Source: Mangifera indica (Eukaryota; Streptophyta; Magnoliopsida; Sapindales; Anacardiaceae). Taken from it: a DNA stretch of 64,000 bases. The translations under genes and the position numbers were made by a program. Shown one piece after another: positions 22,301-33,334 of this stretch (within the stretch, counting starts at the first letter, position 1; each line of letters starts with the position of its first letter). The DNA lies in the NCBI RefSeq assembly GCF_011075055.1, contig NC_058149.1, positions 12,654,449 to 12,718,448 of the forward strand, read 5' to 3'. The notes beneath the pieces were generated by a model, which saw nothing but the letters and a program-made list of their open reading frames with translations, had not been told where the DNA came from and did no database searches.

Positions 22301-25300
22301 GCTGTAAATTATGACGAAAAAATTGTGGATGGATTTTATGACGTATATGGAATTACCTCAAATTCAGTTGCACAAGGGAAGATGCCATTGTTGGTGGATC
22401 TCCAAGCAGTATCCCTTTCTGATAACTTTGATTATGAAGTTATTTTGGTAAACCGCTTGGTTGATCGTAAACTTCAAGAGCTTGAGAAAAGAGCGTATAA
22501 TGTATCAGTAGAGTGCCGACTTTGTGAGCTTTCTCCAGTTTTAAGTGGCTTGATTCAGAAAATTGCCGATATTGTTGTTGAGAGAATGGGTGGTCCAGTT
22601 GGTGATGCTGATGACATGTGTAGACAGTGGATCTCAAGACATTCTGAGTTAAGAAATCTTCTTAAAACAAATATTCTTCCCCTTGGTTGTCTTGATGTTG
22701 GACTTTCACGTCACAGAGCCCTACTTTTCAAGGTTCTAACTTTTTCATTTCTATTTATGTACATGTATATATATAGCCTCAAAATTAAGCTTAGTCATTA
22801 ATAATGTTTATTCATCTTTAATTGGTGTCCTCGGTACCTTCATTTTGTTTAAGTGTGTGGGTTATCAGTCTGAATTATTTGAAAAATGTTCAGTGTTCTT
22901 CCCTTTTGTTCAGCTTACATTGAGAATGTTTCCTGTCCTTTTTTAGGAGCATTGGTTTAAGTTAATTAATTCGTGGTATACTGCTAGGTGCTAGCTGATA
23001 GAATCAGTCTCCCATGTATGTTGGTCAAAGGAAGCTGCTATACTGGCACCGACGATGGAGCTGTGAACTTGATCAGAATAGATGATGGATGGTAATGACT
23101 CCAAATTCACATTTATGAATGTTTCTGATGTATGCCAATTTCCTTGATATTGACATTTTTTTGGGGCATGTGTTTGGTTTGTTCTCTTGATTTATATATG
23201 TATCATGGTATTATTCTAGATCCAAATGGATTGGAAACATAATTTTCAAAATATATTTTGGTAGAATGTAAATGTGGATGTAATACTACTGTTTATCAAG
23301 GGTGAACTTTTGTGTGAATGCTTCAAAACTTTTACTACAAAGCAATGATATATTTTTGAGACATTTTCTGTTTCTCTTCTATTATAAAGGATGAATCATT
23401 ATCCTTTTTGTGAACGTAAATTAATCAACCCTTGGTATGTATTGGCTTCAATTAGTTTTCTTAGATAGCCAATGTTCTTAAGCTTTCAGATTTATGTTTA
23501 CCTTTTGTATCATGCTTTTATTTCAAAACATGCATGTTTTGTCTAATTTGATTTGCTTCTCCCTTCTTTCCTATGTGTATAATCAAGGTTTGTTGGAATA
23601 CTTTGTGATTTTCTTGATCTGTTCTGATGCAGTGAATATATTATTGATCTAATGGGTGCGCCTGGTACCTTAATTCCGGCTGAGGTACCCAGCAATCATC
23701 TCCAAAATGCTGGATTAGATGCAAGGGGTTTCCCTGATCATACTAAAACCTCTCGAGTTTCTCAATTTGCACTTGACAGACAACTTGAAATTCCGGCTCT
23801 TTCTCCAATTCTGGAGAGTATCCCTGAAGTTAGTAGCTCAATGTCAGAGGATGCTATATTTGTAGGTAAGCACACAAGTAAGGATGACTTATACCTCGCT
23901 GAGAATAAACAAACCAAGAGATTTGAGCAAGAGTTTGCAAATCTTTTCCCCTCATTACATAAAATGTGTGACAACTCATCCAGTACTGGAAAACCATGCT
24001 CTGCACAAAACAAGAAAGCGGCAAAGAACCCTGAATTTGCACAGAAATTACATGCTGTTTATTTAGAAAGTGGTGCATCACCTTCTCCAGATTTGTTTCT
24101 GGATATTAACCCACAGGATCCTGGTGAAGGGAAGGTGCTCCATCTAGTGAATGGGACAAATGTTGATAAGCATGCTCACTGCTGTTCAGCTAATTTTTTG
24201 TCAAGTCGTGAAAGACTTTTATCCTCAGTTGGAGTAGAATCATCTAATGATCTAGATTATGATGATAAACAGAAACAGCGAACTGAGTGGTTTGCTGAAC
24301 ACAAAATGGAACGGGAACAAAATGTCATTAAATCTGAACATTCTTTGTCCTCTGTTTCTACAAGTGATGGATTTGTTCTTGTTTCCAATAGAGCTAATGG
24401 ACTTTTACCAATCAATCCTACAGGTGTAGATACTACTCGTGTTAACCTCCATGGAGTTGGTGCTAGAGCTTTGCATGAGAAACAAACTCATGGATCTCCC
24501 TTGTCCCCTGCTTCCGAGTTTTGTCAAAGACACCTTGAAAAGACCTTGGTCGGTGATAATAGCGTGATGGAAAGGATCTTCGATTGCACTAATTTCTATA
24601 CTGAATCTACTGTGGAGTCAGTAGAAATGAACAATGATGACATGCCTACTTGCAATGGTCGTGGTGACAAGATTAACCCATTGTTGATGGAGGTAGCAGA
24701 ATGGGAAATTCCCTGGGAGGATCTTCAGATTGGTGAACGCATTGGGATTGGTAAGGTTTCATTCTCACAATAATTTTATTTAGGAGTAGGACTTGATGAA
24801 GGCAGCAGAATGGGAAAATACCGAGGTCTTACTGTTGTAGTATAACATTGGAACTTATCCCACTTGCTTTGGTTTCGAATGGCTGTTCAGATTTTTGTCT
24901 CAACTGACATGTTAATATGCAGGTTCATACGGTGAGGTCTACCATGCAGATTGGAATGGCACTGTAAGTTATTTTTCATCTCTTCCTTTATTCTATGGTA
25001 TTAATACTTGGAACTCTTCTCAGAACAGCATTGTTCATAATATCATATGAACTCTGTAACAACTGCAATGATTGTGATTTATGCAAATGTGGGAATATTG
25101 ACCAGCTTTTTTCTGATTCTGCACGAAATACATTGTTGTGATCATTTTAGATGTGTGGAAAGTTGAAAATCATTTAGCTGCATGAGTGACTCTTCCATAA
25201 TATTTACCAAAGTAACATGTCTATTGAATTATTATCTATCTAATTGGAGACAGCTTGTATGTAACTTGTTCAGTCTTAAGAAATACTTGGATGCTGCATT

Positions 25301-27698
25301 TCTTTGGTTTATTCATTTTAGTTGTTTGTTGGTCCATGTTGACCTTAAAGAGTAGTTTTGCTTGACAGGAAGTTGCTGTGAAGAAGTTTTTGAATCAAGA
25401 TTTCTCGGGTGATGCATTGATGCAGTTTAAATGTGAAGTGAGCACTAGAAATCAACTTCTTATCATTATGTTTTACTTTTGTGAAACAAACAAGTGATAA
25501 TTGTTTTCTTTGAATTGAACCCCTTTTTTTCTATTGGCTTTCTGCAGGTTGATATCATGTTGAGGTTGAGACATCCCAATGTTGTCCTTTTCATGGGAGC
25601 AGTTACTCACCCTCCACATTTCTCAATACTGACAGAGTTCCTTCCTAGGTTGATTTTCTTTAACATATTATTTTTCTGTTTGCTCCATTTATGTGTTTGC
25701 TTCAAGTGGTGCCATAGTTTTGATATTGAATCCCATACACACACAACTTAACAACTTTTAAACCATTGGATTGTGTTAAATTAATGATTAAAAATTTGTA
25801 TTACAACAGCTTGACCTAAGATATATATATAAAAGAAACTTGAATCATCATTTAGTACAATTATTTTTCAGTACCATATACCTTCTTGTGCCCTGTCATC
25901 ATATCAAGAATTTAACGAGCATTATAAACTATCATCTTTGTTTTCTAGGGTTTTAGATGAATCCCAAATAAATTAAATAAAATGCACCCATTTAAGCTTA
26001 TCTCATGCATTTTATGCGTGTGTCATTTTTAAGTTGAGGCATTTTCTCTTTGTAATCAGCAGATGATAAACCTGAACCCCAGCCACTGCTGTAGATGCAT
26101 TTTTTTACCACTGCATTAATATTGTTTGTGCTTTATATGAACAATTGTTACTGTTTCTGATCTCTAATACTTTAGAGAGGTTTCTTCCCATTTGTTTGAG
26201 AAACATAGTTTGCCTGTTGTTTTATATTATCTAGAGGTTACTTCTAATTTTAGAAAATGAACGGTTATTTATCCTGTAAATTAACGATTATTTTCTTGAT
26301 CCTTTTTTAATTTGTATACAGAGGGAGTTTATATAGGCTACTGCATCGTCCCAATCCACTACTTGATGAAAAGAGGCGAATGCGAATGGCTCTTGATGTG
26401 GTATAAGTTGAAAAATATTATTTCCCTTTAGTTCCTTAATATGCTTCAGATCTTCCAGCTCTCCCCTGCTCCCTAGGTGCATTTCCTTTTTAAGAAACAG
26501 CTTCTTTATTCTTTGCAGGCCAAGGGAATGAATTACTTGCACACAAGCCATCCTACTATAGTGCATCGAGATTTAAAATCTTCAAATCTTCTTGTCGATA
26601 AGAACTGGGTTGTGAAGGTATAAAAATTAACTTCTGGCACTCCAACTTTTGCCTTATTATGCATAATGTGCCATCTAGATATTTACTGATTATCTTATTG
26701 TTTGGTGATTGAAAATCAATTGAGTTGTTTCGAATCTTGTTTTTCTTCTATCTGTAGGTCTGTGACTTTGGGTTGTCGCGTATGAAGCACCACACTTTTC
26801 TATCTTCAAAATCTACGGCTGGAACGGTAACTCTTTGAACACATGATATGAGTACTCTTTGGGTAGTCTCATGTTATTATTTTTCTTAGCACAAGAATAA
26901 AAAGCCATCTTTTTTATATAAGCACATGGCATTGAGAATTTTCTGTTGCACTGCAGCCAGAATGGATGGCACCGGAAGTTTTACGGAATGAACAAGCCAA
27001 TGAAAAGTGAGTGAAATCAATATATTTGAATAATCTGCCTCATCTCAGGGTTTTTGATACATTATGTGGAATGCAGTTGGTTTTGCTTCTTATGCAACTA
27101 ATTTGACTGGCTTGCAGATGTGACGTGTACAGTTTTGGTGTGATATTGTGGGAGCTGGCTACCTTGTGGATTCCCTGGAAAGGTTTGAATCCAATGCAGG
27201 TGGTTGGAGCTGTTGGTTTCCAAAATAGACGTCTTGAAATCCCCGAGGATGTTGATCCAGTAGTTGCTCAGATAATACGTGATTGTTGGCAAACGTAAGT
27301 TTTGTAGAATTACGTATTATTTTTCCTTGCCTATCAGATTACAATCATGTTTTGCATTAACCTTTAGGGCTTATCAACCTCATGCAAGATATAAATTTCC
27401 AGGCTGGTAACTCCACAAGGAATAGAAAATCTCTGTAGACTTGAGATTAAAGTAAATGTAGAATTCTTGATAAGTCCAGTATTACAAGCCTTGTTGGAGA
27501 GTTTGTAATTGGTAACTGTATTAATAACCCTTTCGCTTATACTGATTTATTAATTTTATGGCTGTCTGGTTTTTGGTTTGTTCAATATGGTTTTGCAGGG
27601 AGCCGCATTTACGGCCATCTTTTGCAGAGCTAATGTCACGTCTGCGATGTCTTCAACGACTGAATGTAGATAGATCAAAGTCTACAGATGAATTGTGA
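19309..27698 (+). CDS. EDR1-like Raf-type MAP kinase kinase kinase
   Basis: Thirteen exons join in frame to 946 aa: 19,309-19,701; 22,292-22,732; 22,988-23,091; 23,633-24,750; 24,923-24,963; 25,369-25,437; 25,548-25,648; 26,322-26,400; 26,519-26,617; 26,758-26,826; 26,957-27,006; 27,118-27,294; 27,599-27,698. The N-terminus ([29 protein letters not shown]) and the [30 protein letters not shown] block form the EDR1 regulatory domain. A long Ser-rich linker in exon 4 precedes the kinase: [13 protein letters not shown] loop, catalytic K704 (VAVKKF), HRDLKSSN with D800, DFG with D818, then [10 protein letters not shown]. All catalytic residues are present. The kinase reads closest, from memory, to the Arabidopsis At5g11850/EDR1 branch of group B3 Rafs, which act in stress, defence, ethylene/ABA and sugar signalling. 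The second ATG (19,318) is a possible alternative start. Intron 1 is invaded by transposons. Confidence 0.93.
20071..20479. repeat. Intron segment bracketed by a 56-bp direct duplication
   Basis: tttggtagcataatgtgttg and the following 36 bp (20,071-20,126) recur at 20,424-20,479 with a handful of substitutions. Between the copies lies an antisense remnant of ribosomal protein L7/L12 (20,285-20,425) preceded by sequence matching the left part of the hAT element at 20,824. This suggests a segmental duplication inside the kinase intron. Confidence 0.7.
20285..20425 (-). pseudogene. Remnant of mitochondrial ribosomal protein L7/L12 (C-terminus), copy A
   Basis: Read on the minus strand, [17 protein letters not shown] followed by TGA (20,285-20,287) matches the C-terminus of plant mitochondrial bL12 proteins (EKIVEKLKALGAKVVME), with the stop in the natural place. 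Further upstream the frame shifts. It lies antisense in intron 1 of the kinase gene and is not expected to be functional. Confidence 0.65.
20509..20732. mobile_element. Short non-autonomous hAT element, 224 bp
   Basis: The ends TAGCGTTAGATTCGAGC and GGTTCGAGTCCAACCCTA are inverted. The element is flanked by an exact 8-bp TSD, GTGGTGTC (20,501-20,508 and 20,733-20,740), the hAT signature. The interior is rich in GAGCTCGAGC and has an AACGACGTCGTTTT palindrome. A diverged relative sits at 1,370-1,612. Confidence 0.8.
20701..20840. repeat. 70-bp tandem duplication, two copies
   Basis: ggttcgagtccaaccctagt and the following bases through tagggtgagcag recur exactly 70 bp apart (20,715 and 20,785). 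Each unit spans the right end of the short hAT element, its TSD, and the left TSD and terminus of the second hAT element. It therefore arose after both had inserted. Confidence 0.9.
20824..21951. mobile_element. Gene-fragment-carrying hAT element (Pack-type), 1.1 kb
   Basis: The left end TAGGGTGAGCAG and right end TGCTCACCCCTA are inverted, and the element is flanked by an exact 8-bp TSD, ATAAGAAA (20,816-20,823 and 21,952-21,959). Subterminal regions contain repeated ggaac/gttcc motifs. It encloses an antisense fragment of a mitochondrial ribosomal protein L7/L12 gene (21,000-21,658) and no transposase. Because of the 70-bp duplication, a second possible left end lies at 20,754 with the same TSD. 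Confidence 0.75.
21000..21658 (-). pseudogene. Captured mitochondrial ribosomal protein L7/L12 fragment, copy B
   Basis: The minus-strand frame 21,658-21,317 reads [20 protein letters not shown], then [20 protein letters not shown] and [19 protein letters not shown]. This is the N-terminal half of plant mitochondrial bL12 (LPxDYxPxTFxPTxHRSP..., VFRLVDEVSGLTL). After a diverged stretch the C-terminal part reappears near 21,115-21,000 as [20 protein letters not shown]. The middle is lost or scrambled and the final stop is gone. It lies wholly inside the hAT element and antisense to the host kinase gene. Probably non-coding. Confidence 0.75.
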
Positions 27699-29041
27699 GA
27701 GTGATGAAGAGTCATTTGGTGTAATAATATACCAGAAAGAGGTTGTATCTTGGCTCGAAGAGCAAGAGCAGCTGGAAGTTTTTTCATTTGATATAAAGAA
27801 AGTTAGGAGAATGTTGGAGAGGGAAGTGTTGGTTCAATCAAAGTGGGGGCGCAACACAACCCAGTCAGGAATGAATGGAGATCCTCCTTGTCAAGCAACT
27901 GCATAAGAGCAGAGGAGGTTACCATGAAAGGTTCCACCATTATTAGCATAAACTATAAATAGGTAGTATCAATCAATCTAAATGTATAAATTTCAAAAGA
28001 AATTAAAAAAGAAAAAAGGTGAGAGAAATAATGATTTTTTTTAAATTTCAAATACTGTGGAGGTCTTGTTTGGGTAAGCATACCCAACCCTGGAATTGTA
28101 AACATACGATCTCTGCAGGTTGTGAAAGAAAAAATACCAAAGGAATAATTGTTGGTGTTTTATATGTTTTTCCATTCGTTTTCTTATTGTGGTTGAATTG
28201 AAAACATTCAAGTGTTGTAAGAAATGATTGCTTGCTCTTTTCCAGTAGATGTTGAGTAGTTCGATTGGATTTGGGTTGAGTCAATCTTGAGTTTATACTA
28301 ATTCAAGTTCAAATTGGTTCGAGAGAGTCAAGCTTGGTCTTAGGTTTGAGTTTTTCAAGTTTTAATCAAACTAATTTGAGTTTGATTTAGTTAAGGGGAT
28401 TCAAGTTTGAATTTGGTTATAATATTGAGTTGAGTCAAACAAAAAATAATCTAAATGATATTTTAATATATATCGATTAAAATAATATCGTTTTAATCGA
28501 TTTGAATTAAGTTTTTTTTATTTATGAGTTTGGCAAATCAAATATTCTTGAAGTTTGAATTGGAGTTTGAAAATATTAAACTTTTTGGAGTTTGATAATA
28601 TTAAACTCTTTTGAGTTTGAGTTCGAATTTGTTTAGTTTCACTTTAAATTTATTTCAATTAAACTTATTTCCGAGGTCAACCTTGCACTGTCCAACTCCG
28701 GGTCTATTTGGATGAGCACAACGATTAATAGAAATTCCCCGAACCTTTAGCTTTACAAGTTATGATAGTAAGAGTCATGCAATCTGCAATTTCAAGAAGA
28801 AATAACTCTTGGTAGTTGGTACCAAAAATTGCGCATGCCATCAGCAATTATGAATTACCCACCGAAAAAAACTTTGAGAACTGGAATTTGGATGAAGTAA
28901 AGTGATGAAAAATTGATTAAGGAAGAGGAACTCGAGGCATGCCAATCCTCCACCACCCTTCACCAAGCCCCACTCTCCACCGCTTCAATTATATTATTCC
29001 CAAAACACCCATTTCATCTTCCTTTACAGTTAAGAGCAGAA
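27699..29041. other. Kinase 3' UTR and intergenic DNA
   Basis: A 72-codon frame at 27,688-27,906 overlaps the kinase stop and lies in its 3' UTR; it has no motif. From 28,230 to 28,660 a degenerate gagttt-rich tract with an AATATCGTTTTAATCGATT core resembles the hAT-related sequences at 1,370 and 20,509 but has no clean ends. The rest is unremarkable. Confidence 0.45.
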
Positions 29042-29385
29042 ATGGAGGCAAAGCAACATCCCGCCACTACCTGAAGAAACAGTGTATCCTGTTCCAGCAG
29101 ATCAGCAGCCCATAAACGAGTGCCAAAATCTTTCAACATCATTCCCTTTTTCAGGACGCTAAGTGCAACTGTTGACTTTGAAGAGACTGGGTGGTACGAT
29201 GGTCAGGTATGTAGTGTGTCAATTCCCCTCCCTTTTTATTTATTTTTTATGTACCTTGGAATTAAGATATAATGTAAATGCATTTATGGATAATTTACAA
29301 TATTCAAGAGACGAGATATTTCCTCTGCAGATATGGGTGAAGACTGCTGAAGTTTTTGGCTCGTGACCGCCTTCTAGGTTCATTT
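29042..29385 (+). pseudogene. Broken small gene, probably for a plastid membrane protein
   Basis: Two exon-like blocks share one frame. Block 1 (29,042-29,206) starts MEAKQHPATT, hits TGA at codon 11, then reads on through a Ser/Arg-rich transit-peptide-like stretch to TVDFEETGWYDGQ and a good donor (CAG|gtatgt). Block 2 begins at 29,331 after ctctgcag with IWVKTAEV. It then runs into a five-T tract at 29,353-29,357; removing one T restores LARDRLLGSFSVTS. The WYDGQ.WVK...LARDRLLG pattern is familiar from a small plant plastid family, possibly DUF1118/RIQ-type, but I cannot verify this. In-frame stop, frameshift and the adjacent retroelement indicate a pseudogene. An alternative is a functional gene with a start after the TGA and a sequencing error in the T run. 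Confidence 0.6.
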
Positions 29386-29423
29386 TCAGTAACTAGTCTA
29401 CATTCTATGTTTGATTATGCGTT

Positions 29424-30482
29424 TGTCGGAAATATAAATTGGCTTACAAGTGTGTAGATTGAAACCCATGTTACACAAAACCAATTGGCTTATGTTAAGG
29501 TCCAATCCACAACACTTATATACCACTCATTTTACTTAAATTTATTAGATGTGGGACTCTTCTTTATTTGAGTCCTCAACACCCCCGCTTAAGTGCAAGC
29601 ACCTAGGCTGTTAAACCTGCCTTTCGGCTCAGCCGATTCTTGGCTGGGTGCGTTGTCACTTGTATCCAGGAACACTTAGGCTGTTAAACCCGCCGTTTGG
29701 CTCGCGCTCTGATACCATGTCGGAAATATAAATTGGGCTTATAAGTGTGAAGATTGAAACCATGTTACATAAAACCAATTGGCTTATGTTAAGGTCCAAT
29801 CCACAACACTTATATACCACTCATTTTACTTAAGTTTATTAGATGTGGGACTCTTCTTTATTTGAGTCCTCAACACCCCCGCTTAAGTGCGGGCACCTAG
29901 GCTGTTAAACCTGCCTTTCGGCTCAGCCGATTCTTGGCTGGGTGCGTTGTCACTTGTATCTAGGAACACTTAGGCTGTTAAACCCGCCGTTTGGCTCGCG
30001 CTCTGATACCATGTAGGAAATATAAATTGTAACCATTTGGATCATGCTCTGATACCATGTCGGAAATATAAATTGGGCTTATAAGTGTGAAGATTGAAAC
30101 CATGTTACATAAAACCAATTGGCTTATGTTAAGGTCCAATCCACAACACTTATATACCACTCATTTTACTTAAGTTTATAAGTTTATTAGATGTGGGACT
30201 CTTCTTTATTTGAGTCCTCAACACCCCCGCTTAAGTGCGGGCACCTAGGCTGTTAAACCTGCCTTTCGGCTCAGCCGATTCTTGGCTGGGTGCGTTGTCA
30301 CTTGTATCTAGGAACACTTACCATGTCGGAAATATAAATTGGGCTTACAAGTGTGTAGATTGAAACCCATGTTACACAAAACCAATTGGCTTATGTTAAG
30401 GTCCAATCCACAACACTTATATACCACTCATTTTACTTAAATTTATTAGATGTGGGACTCTTCTTTATTTGAGTCCTCAACA
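29424..30482 (-). mobile_element. TRIM retrotransposon tandem array: four LTRs, three internal domains
   Basis: The LTRs lie at 29,424-29,581, 29,718-29,875, 30,058-30,223 and 30,324-30,482 (158-166 bp, TG...CA ends). Read on the minus strand each starts TGTTGAGGACTC and ends ATTTCCGACA. The abutting internal domain begins TGGTATCAGAGC, a tRNA-Met primer-binding site, and ends with the purine tract AAGCGGGGG before the next LTR. Internal domains are 29,582-29,717 (136 bp), 29,876-30,011 (136 bp) and 30,224-30,323 (100 bp, lacking 36 bp including most of the primer site). A partial LTR/PBS stub occupies 30,012-30,057. The whole array is flanked by an exact 5-bp TSD, GCGTT (29,419-29,423 and 30,483-30,487). 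There is no coding capacity, as expected for a terminal-repeat retrotransposon in miniature. Confidence 0.9.
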
Positions 30483-30487
30483 GCGTT

Positions 30488-32096
30488 GAGTTGGCTTTTG
30501 GTGGAAATCATTTTGATAATCCATGTGAGTGAACCAAGCTGATAATAATTGACTTCGCTTGCTCTGGGGCCAAATCAGTACATGTTTGTGCTCTTCTTCT
30601 CTTTAATTTGGAGCCACGTCAAAAGGAAACATACTTATACAGAATCCAGGGGCAGAGCGAGATGCATTCTGTAGTGAGAAAGAAGTATTTTGTGCAGTCC
30701 AGTATACACATTCAAGACCTTATTTCATAACCTTCTCTGTACACTTCTGTATGTTAATGTAGTGATGGCTTTTCAATGGTCAAATGTAGACACATTTGGT
30801 TGCTTGTTTCATTGGTGATGGCGGTGGACTAGCTAACAAAGTTTCTCTCTTCTCGAAGATGGAAAAAAAAATTGTGATACATTGAATCTGAAGATTGAAG
30901 GTTGAACTAAAACTCTAACCTTTGTTGGACAAACGCAGTCAAGTATTTAGAATAATGGGGCTCTCTCTAAATTTAGTGTGCGGCCATTTTTCCAAAGTGG
31001 GTTTCCTCATAAAAATCAAACTGGAAAGGGATGCATCAGCTGATTGCCGCAGGTTTCTAAATTTTCAGGGTTTCTCTGCCGTACCTTGCGTAATCGGTAG
31101 TTGGTGTGCCGACCTCATGGTGATGGCATGGCACATACATTGAACGTGGATATATATGAAGTGACATTCACCTTTTCTGGTTATGGCAGCAACAGCAATG
31201 GTTGACTCACTCTCATCTCTTATTTTGATTGCATTTGCATTGCAACCACAACTTTCCATTTCGTAGTAGCCAAAAGGACCCATTACATTCCTTGTTTTTG
31301 GAAATTTATGACCTAAATATGTGCATTTTTTGCATCTTCCAACCAACCCAACACAAACAAAACATGTTTTAAGGACTGTTTGAGCGAGAGTATTCAAATA
31401 TTAATTTGACCATCTTTCTTATTATTAATATATTTTTTTTATTTGACTCGTGAAATAATAAAAAAGTTTAATAATATTTTATTAATAATGATGGTCTAGT
31501 ATATAAAATTTTTATTATTGTTATTTTTATCTTAGTTTTAAAAAAATATTATGATATTCTTAATTTTAATATAATTATATTCTTCTTTATTAATATTTTT
31601 ATTTTTAATTAATATAATAACTGAAATAAAATAATTTTTTTGTTTAATTAATTCATTCTTGTAATATTTTTTTATTTTTAATAATAAAAATATTATTCAA
31701 ATCAAACGTTAGAGTTGATTGCACAATAAAGGTGGAGTGTGTCCGAGTACAAAAATATAAATTAACTTATTAGTGATATATCAATATCAAAATTTTAATT
31801 AATTTACATAATAATTATAGGATCAATTCAACACTAAAAAGATGGTCCGACCATTACCTGTGACAAAAAAAAAACTATTTATAATAAGTTTATTAGAAAT
31901 CAATATTATTCCATTTATAATAAAATTATATATATAAATAACAATATGTTGTTATGTAATTGAAAGTTATTTTATTTTTAATTTTTAATTATCTAATTAT
32001 ATAATAATGTATTATTATTTATACATAAAATTTTGCATGTAGCTTTGCTATTCCATTTAAGCTCTAAACTTGTTGAAAATGAATAATAATACTTAA
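30488..32096. other. Intergenic DNA downstream of the TRIM array
   Basis: No confident gene. Without the TRIM, the frame of the broken gene upstream would continue across the insertion site into a hydrophobic stretch (SWLLVEIILIIHV) ending at a TGA near 30,539. A weak Tourist-like copy may lie at about 31,373-31,708 (GGACTGTTTGAGCG ... CAAATCAAACG). The remainder is very AT-rich. Confidence 0.4.
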
Positions 32097-32921
32097 GGGA
32101 AAAGAACTATTTTCTATCCAAGTTTTAACTCAAATTCAAAATTACATCAACGATAATTGAAAAACTCAAACTTCTACTCATAACCCATATTTTGTTAATT
32201 TTTCTTGTTAAAAATAAGGATAAAATGGTCATTTCACTGTTTCTATTAAAAAATATAAAATTTGTTACTTTTTCCCCATAGGTTTTAGAAACAAACAATT
32301 TCACTCTCGCCTAAAGTATTTAAATTTTGAAAAGTAACATTTTCACCTCCAAACCTAGAGTTTTCATATTTTTCAAACTGTAGTTATCCCCCAGAACTTT
32401 CAAAGACAGTAGTTTTACCCCCATTCTTCAACTTAAACTTCAGCTTCCAATATCCTTTTTAGTGTCTTTTTTGGCCTCCTTCTCTTGAGTTGATGATAAA
32501 TGTGATGTGACAAAGATACTCTTATCGTCGACTCAAGAGAAGGAGGAGGTCGGAGAGGAAACCTGAAAGAATGTTGAAAGTTAAAGTTGAAGAGTATGAG
32601 TAAAACTACTATTTTTGAAAGTTTTGGGGGCAGTTGCAGTTTAAAAAATATAAAAACCCTAAATTTGAGGGTAAAAATGTTACTTTTTAAAGTTTAAAAA
32701 CTTTAGACAAGAATAAAATTGTTAATTTCTAAAACCTAGGAGAAAAAAGTAACAAGTTTTATATCTTTTTAATATAAACAGTAAAATAATTAGTTTATCC
32801 TTACTTTTAACAGAAAAAATTAATAGAAATTGGGTTATAAGTGAGAGTTTAAAATTTTTAACTATTATGAGTGTAATTTTAAATTTAAGCTAAAACTTAG
32901 GTGAAAAATAGTCTTTTGCCC
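32097..32921. mobile_element. Non-autonomous MULE-like element, 825 bp, perfect 9-bp TSD
   Basis: The ends GGGAAAAGAACTATTTTC and GAAAAATAGTCTTTTGCCC are inverted, with inverted similarity for over 200 bp inward. The element is flanked by an exact 9-bp TSD, AATACTTAA (32,088-32,096 and 32,922-32,930). The interior holds ctcaagagaaggagg and its inverted partner cctccttctcttgag. There is no transposase. This copy fixes the TSD length for the family. Confidence 0.85.
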
Positions 32922-33240
32922 AATACTTAATTAGGTTAGGGATGTACGGATGGGATCTACATTAACCATTACATCTTTAATTTTTTTATTATTCACTTAC
33001 CAAAAATAAATTAAAAGAAAGGATCTTATCTTTCGCAAATAATAATGTTTATTAACAAGGAAAATTATTCGGGAGGGGGGTCCCACTACCGAACTGAAAA
33101 CCAGGGTCTGGTTCATGCACCTTCTCACTTTCCCAAAACTGAATAAAATTAAAAAATGAATTAGAATTTAAAATAATTACCTAAGCTTGATTTTTGTCAG
33201 AATAAAATCAAAACAGAGCAGTTTCTACTTCTACTCCACC

Positions 33241-33334
33241 ATGAACAAACAACAACAAAAAAAACTATTCTCCTTCTTCTTCTTCTATGCAACTTGCTTG
33301 ATTCAGCTTCTTTCCTCAGCATCAGTTTTTGAAG
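33241..33334 (+). CDS. Possible isolated first exon encoding a signal peptide
   Basis: An ATG at 33,241 opens MNKQQQKKLFSFFFFYATCL followed by IQLLSSASVFE and a strong donor, gaag|gtaagt. This is a classic secretory signal peptide shape, preceded by a pyrimidine-rich leader. I find no downstream exon in frame with it. Joining it to the two acceptors before the TMEM222-like gene gives a stop or the wrong frame. It could be a 5' UTR exon of that gene, a relic, or the start of an unrecognised gene. Confidence 0.3.

Noticed and set aside
29424..30482. CRISPR-like array of regularly spaced repeats
   Set aside because: The repeats are LTRs with TG/CA ends, primer-binding site and TSD; the genome is a plant.
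29424..30482. Cassandra TRIM with LTR-borne 5S rRNA sequence
   Set aside because: I could not see the 5S promoter boxes in the LTR, so a generic TRIM call is safer.
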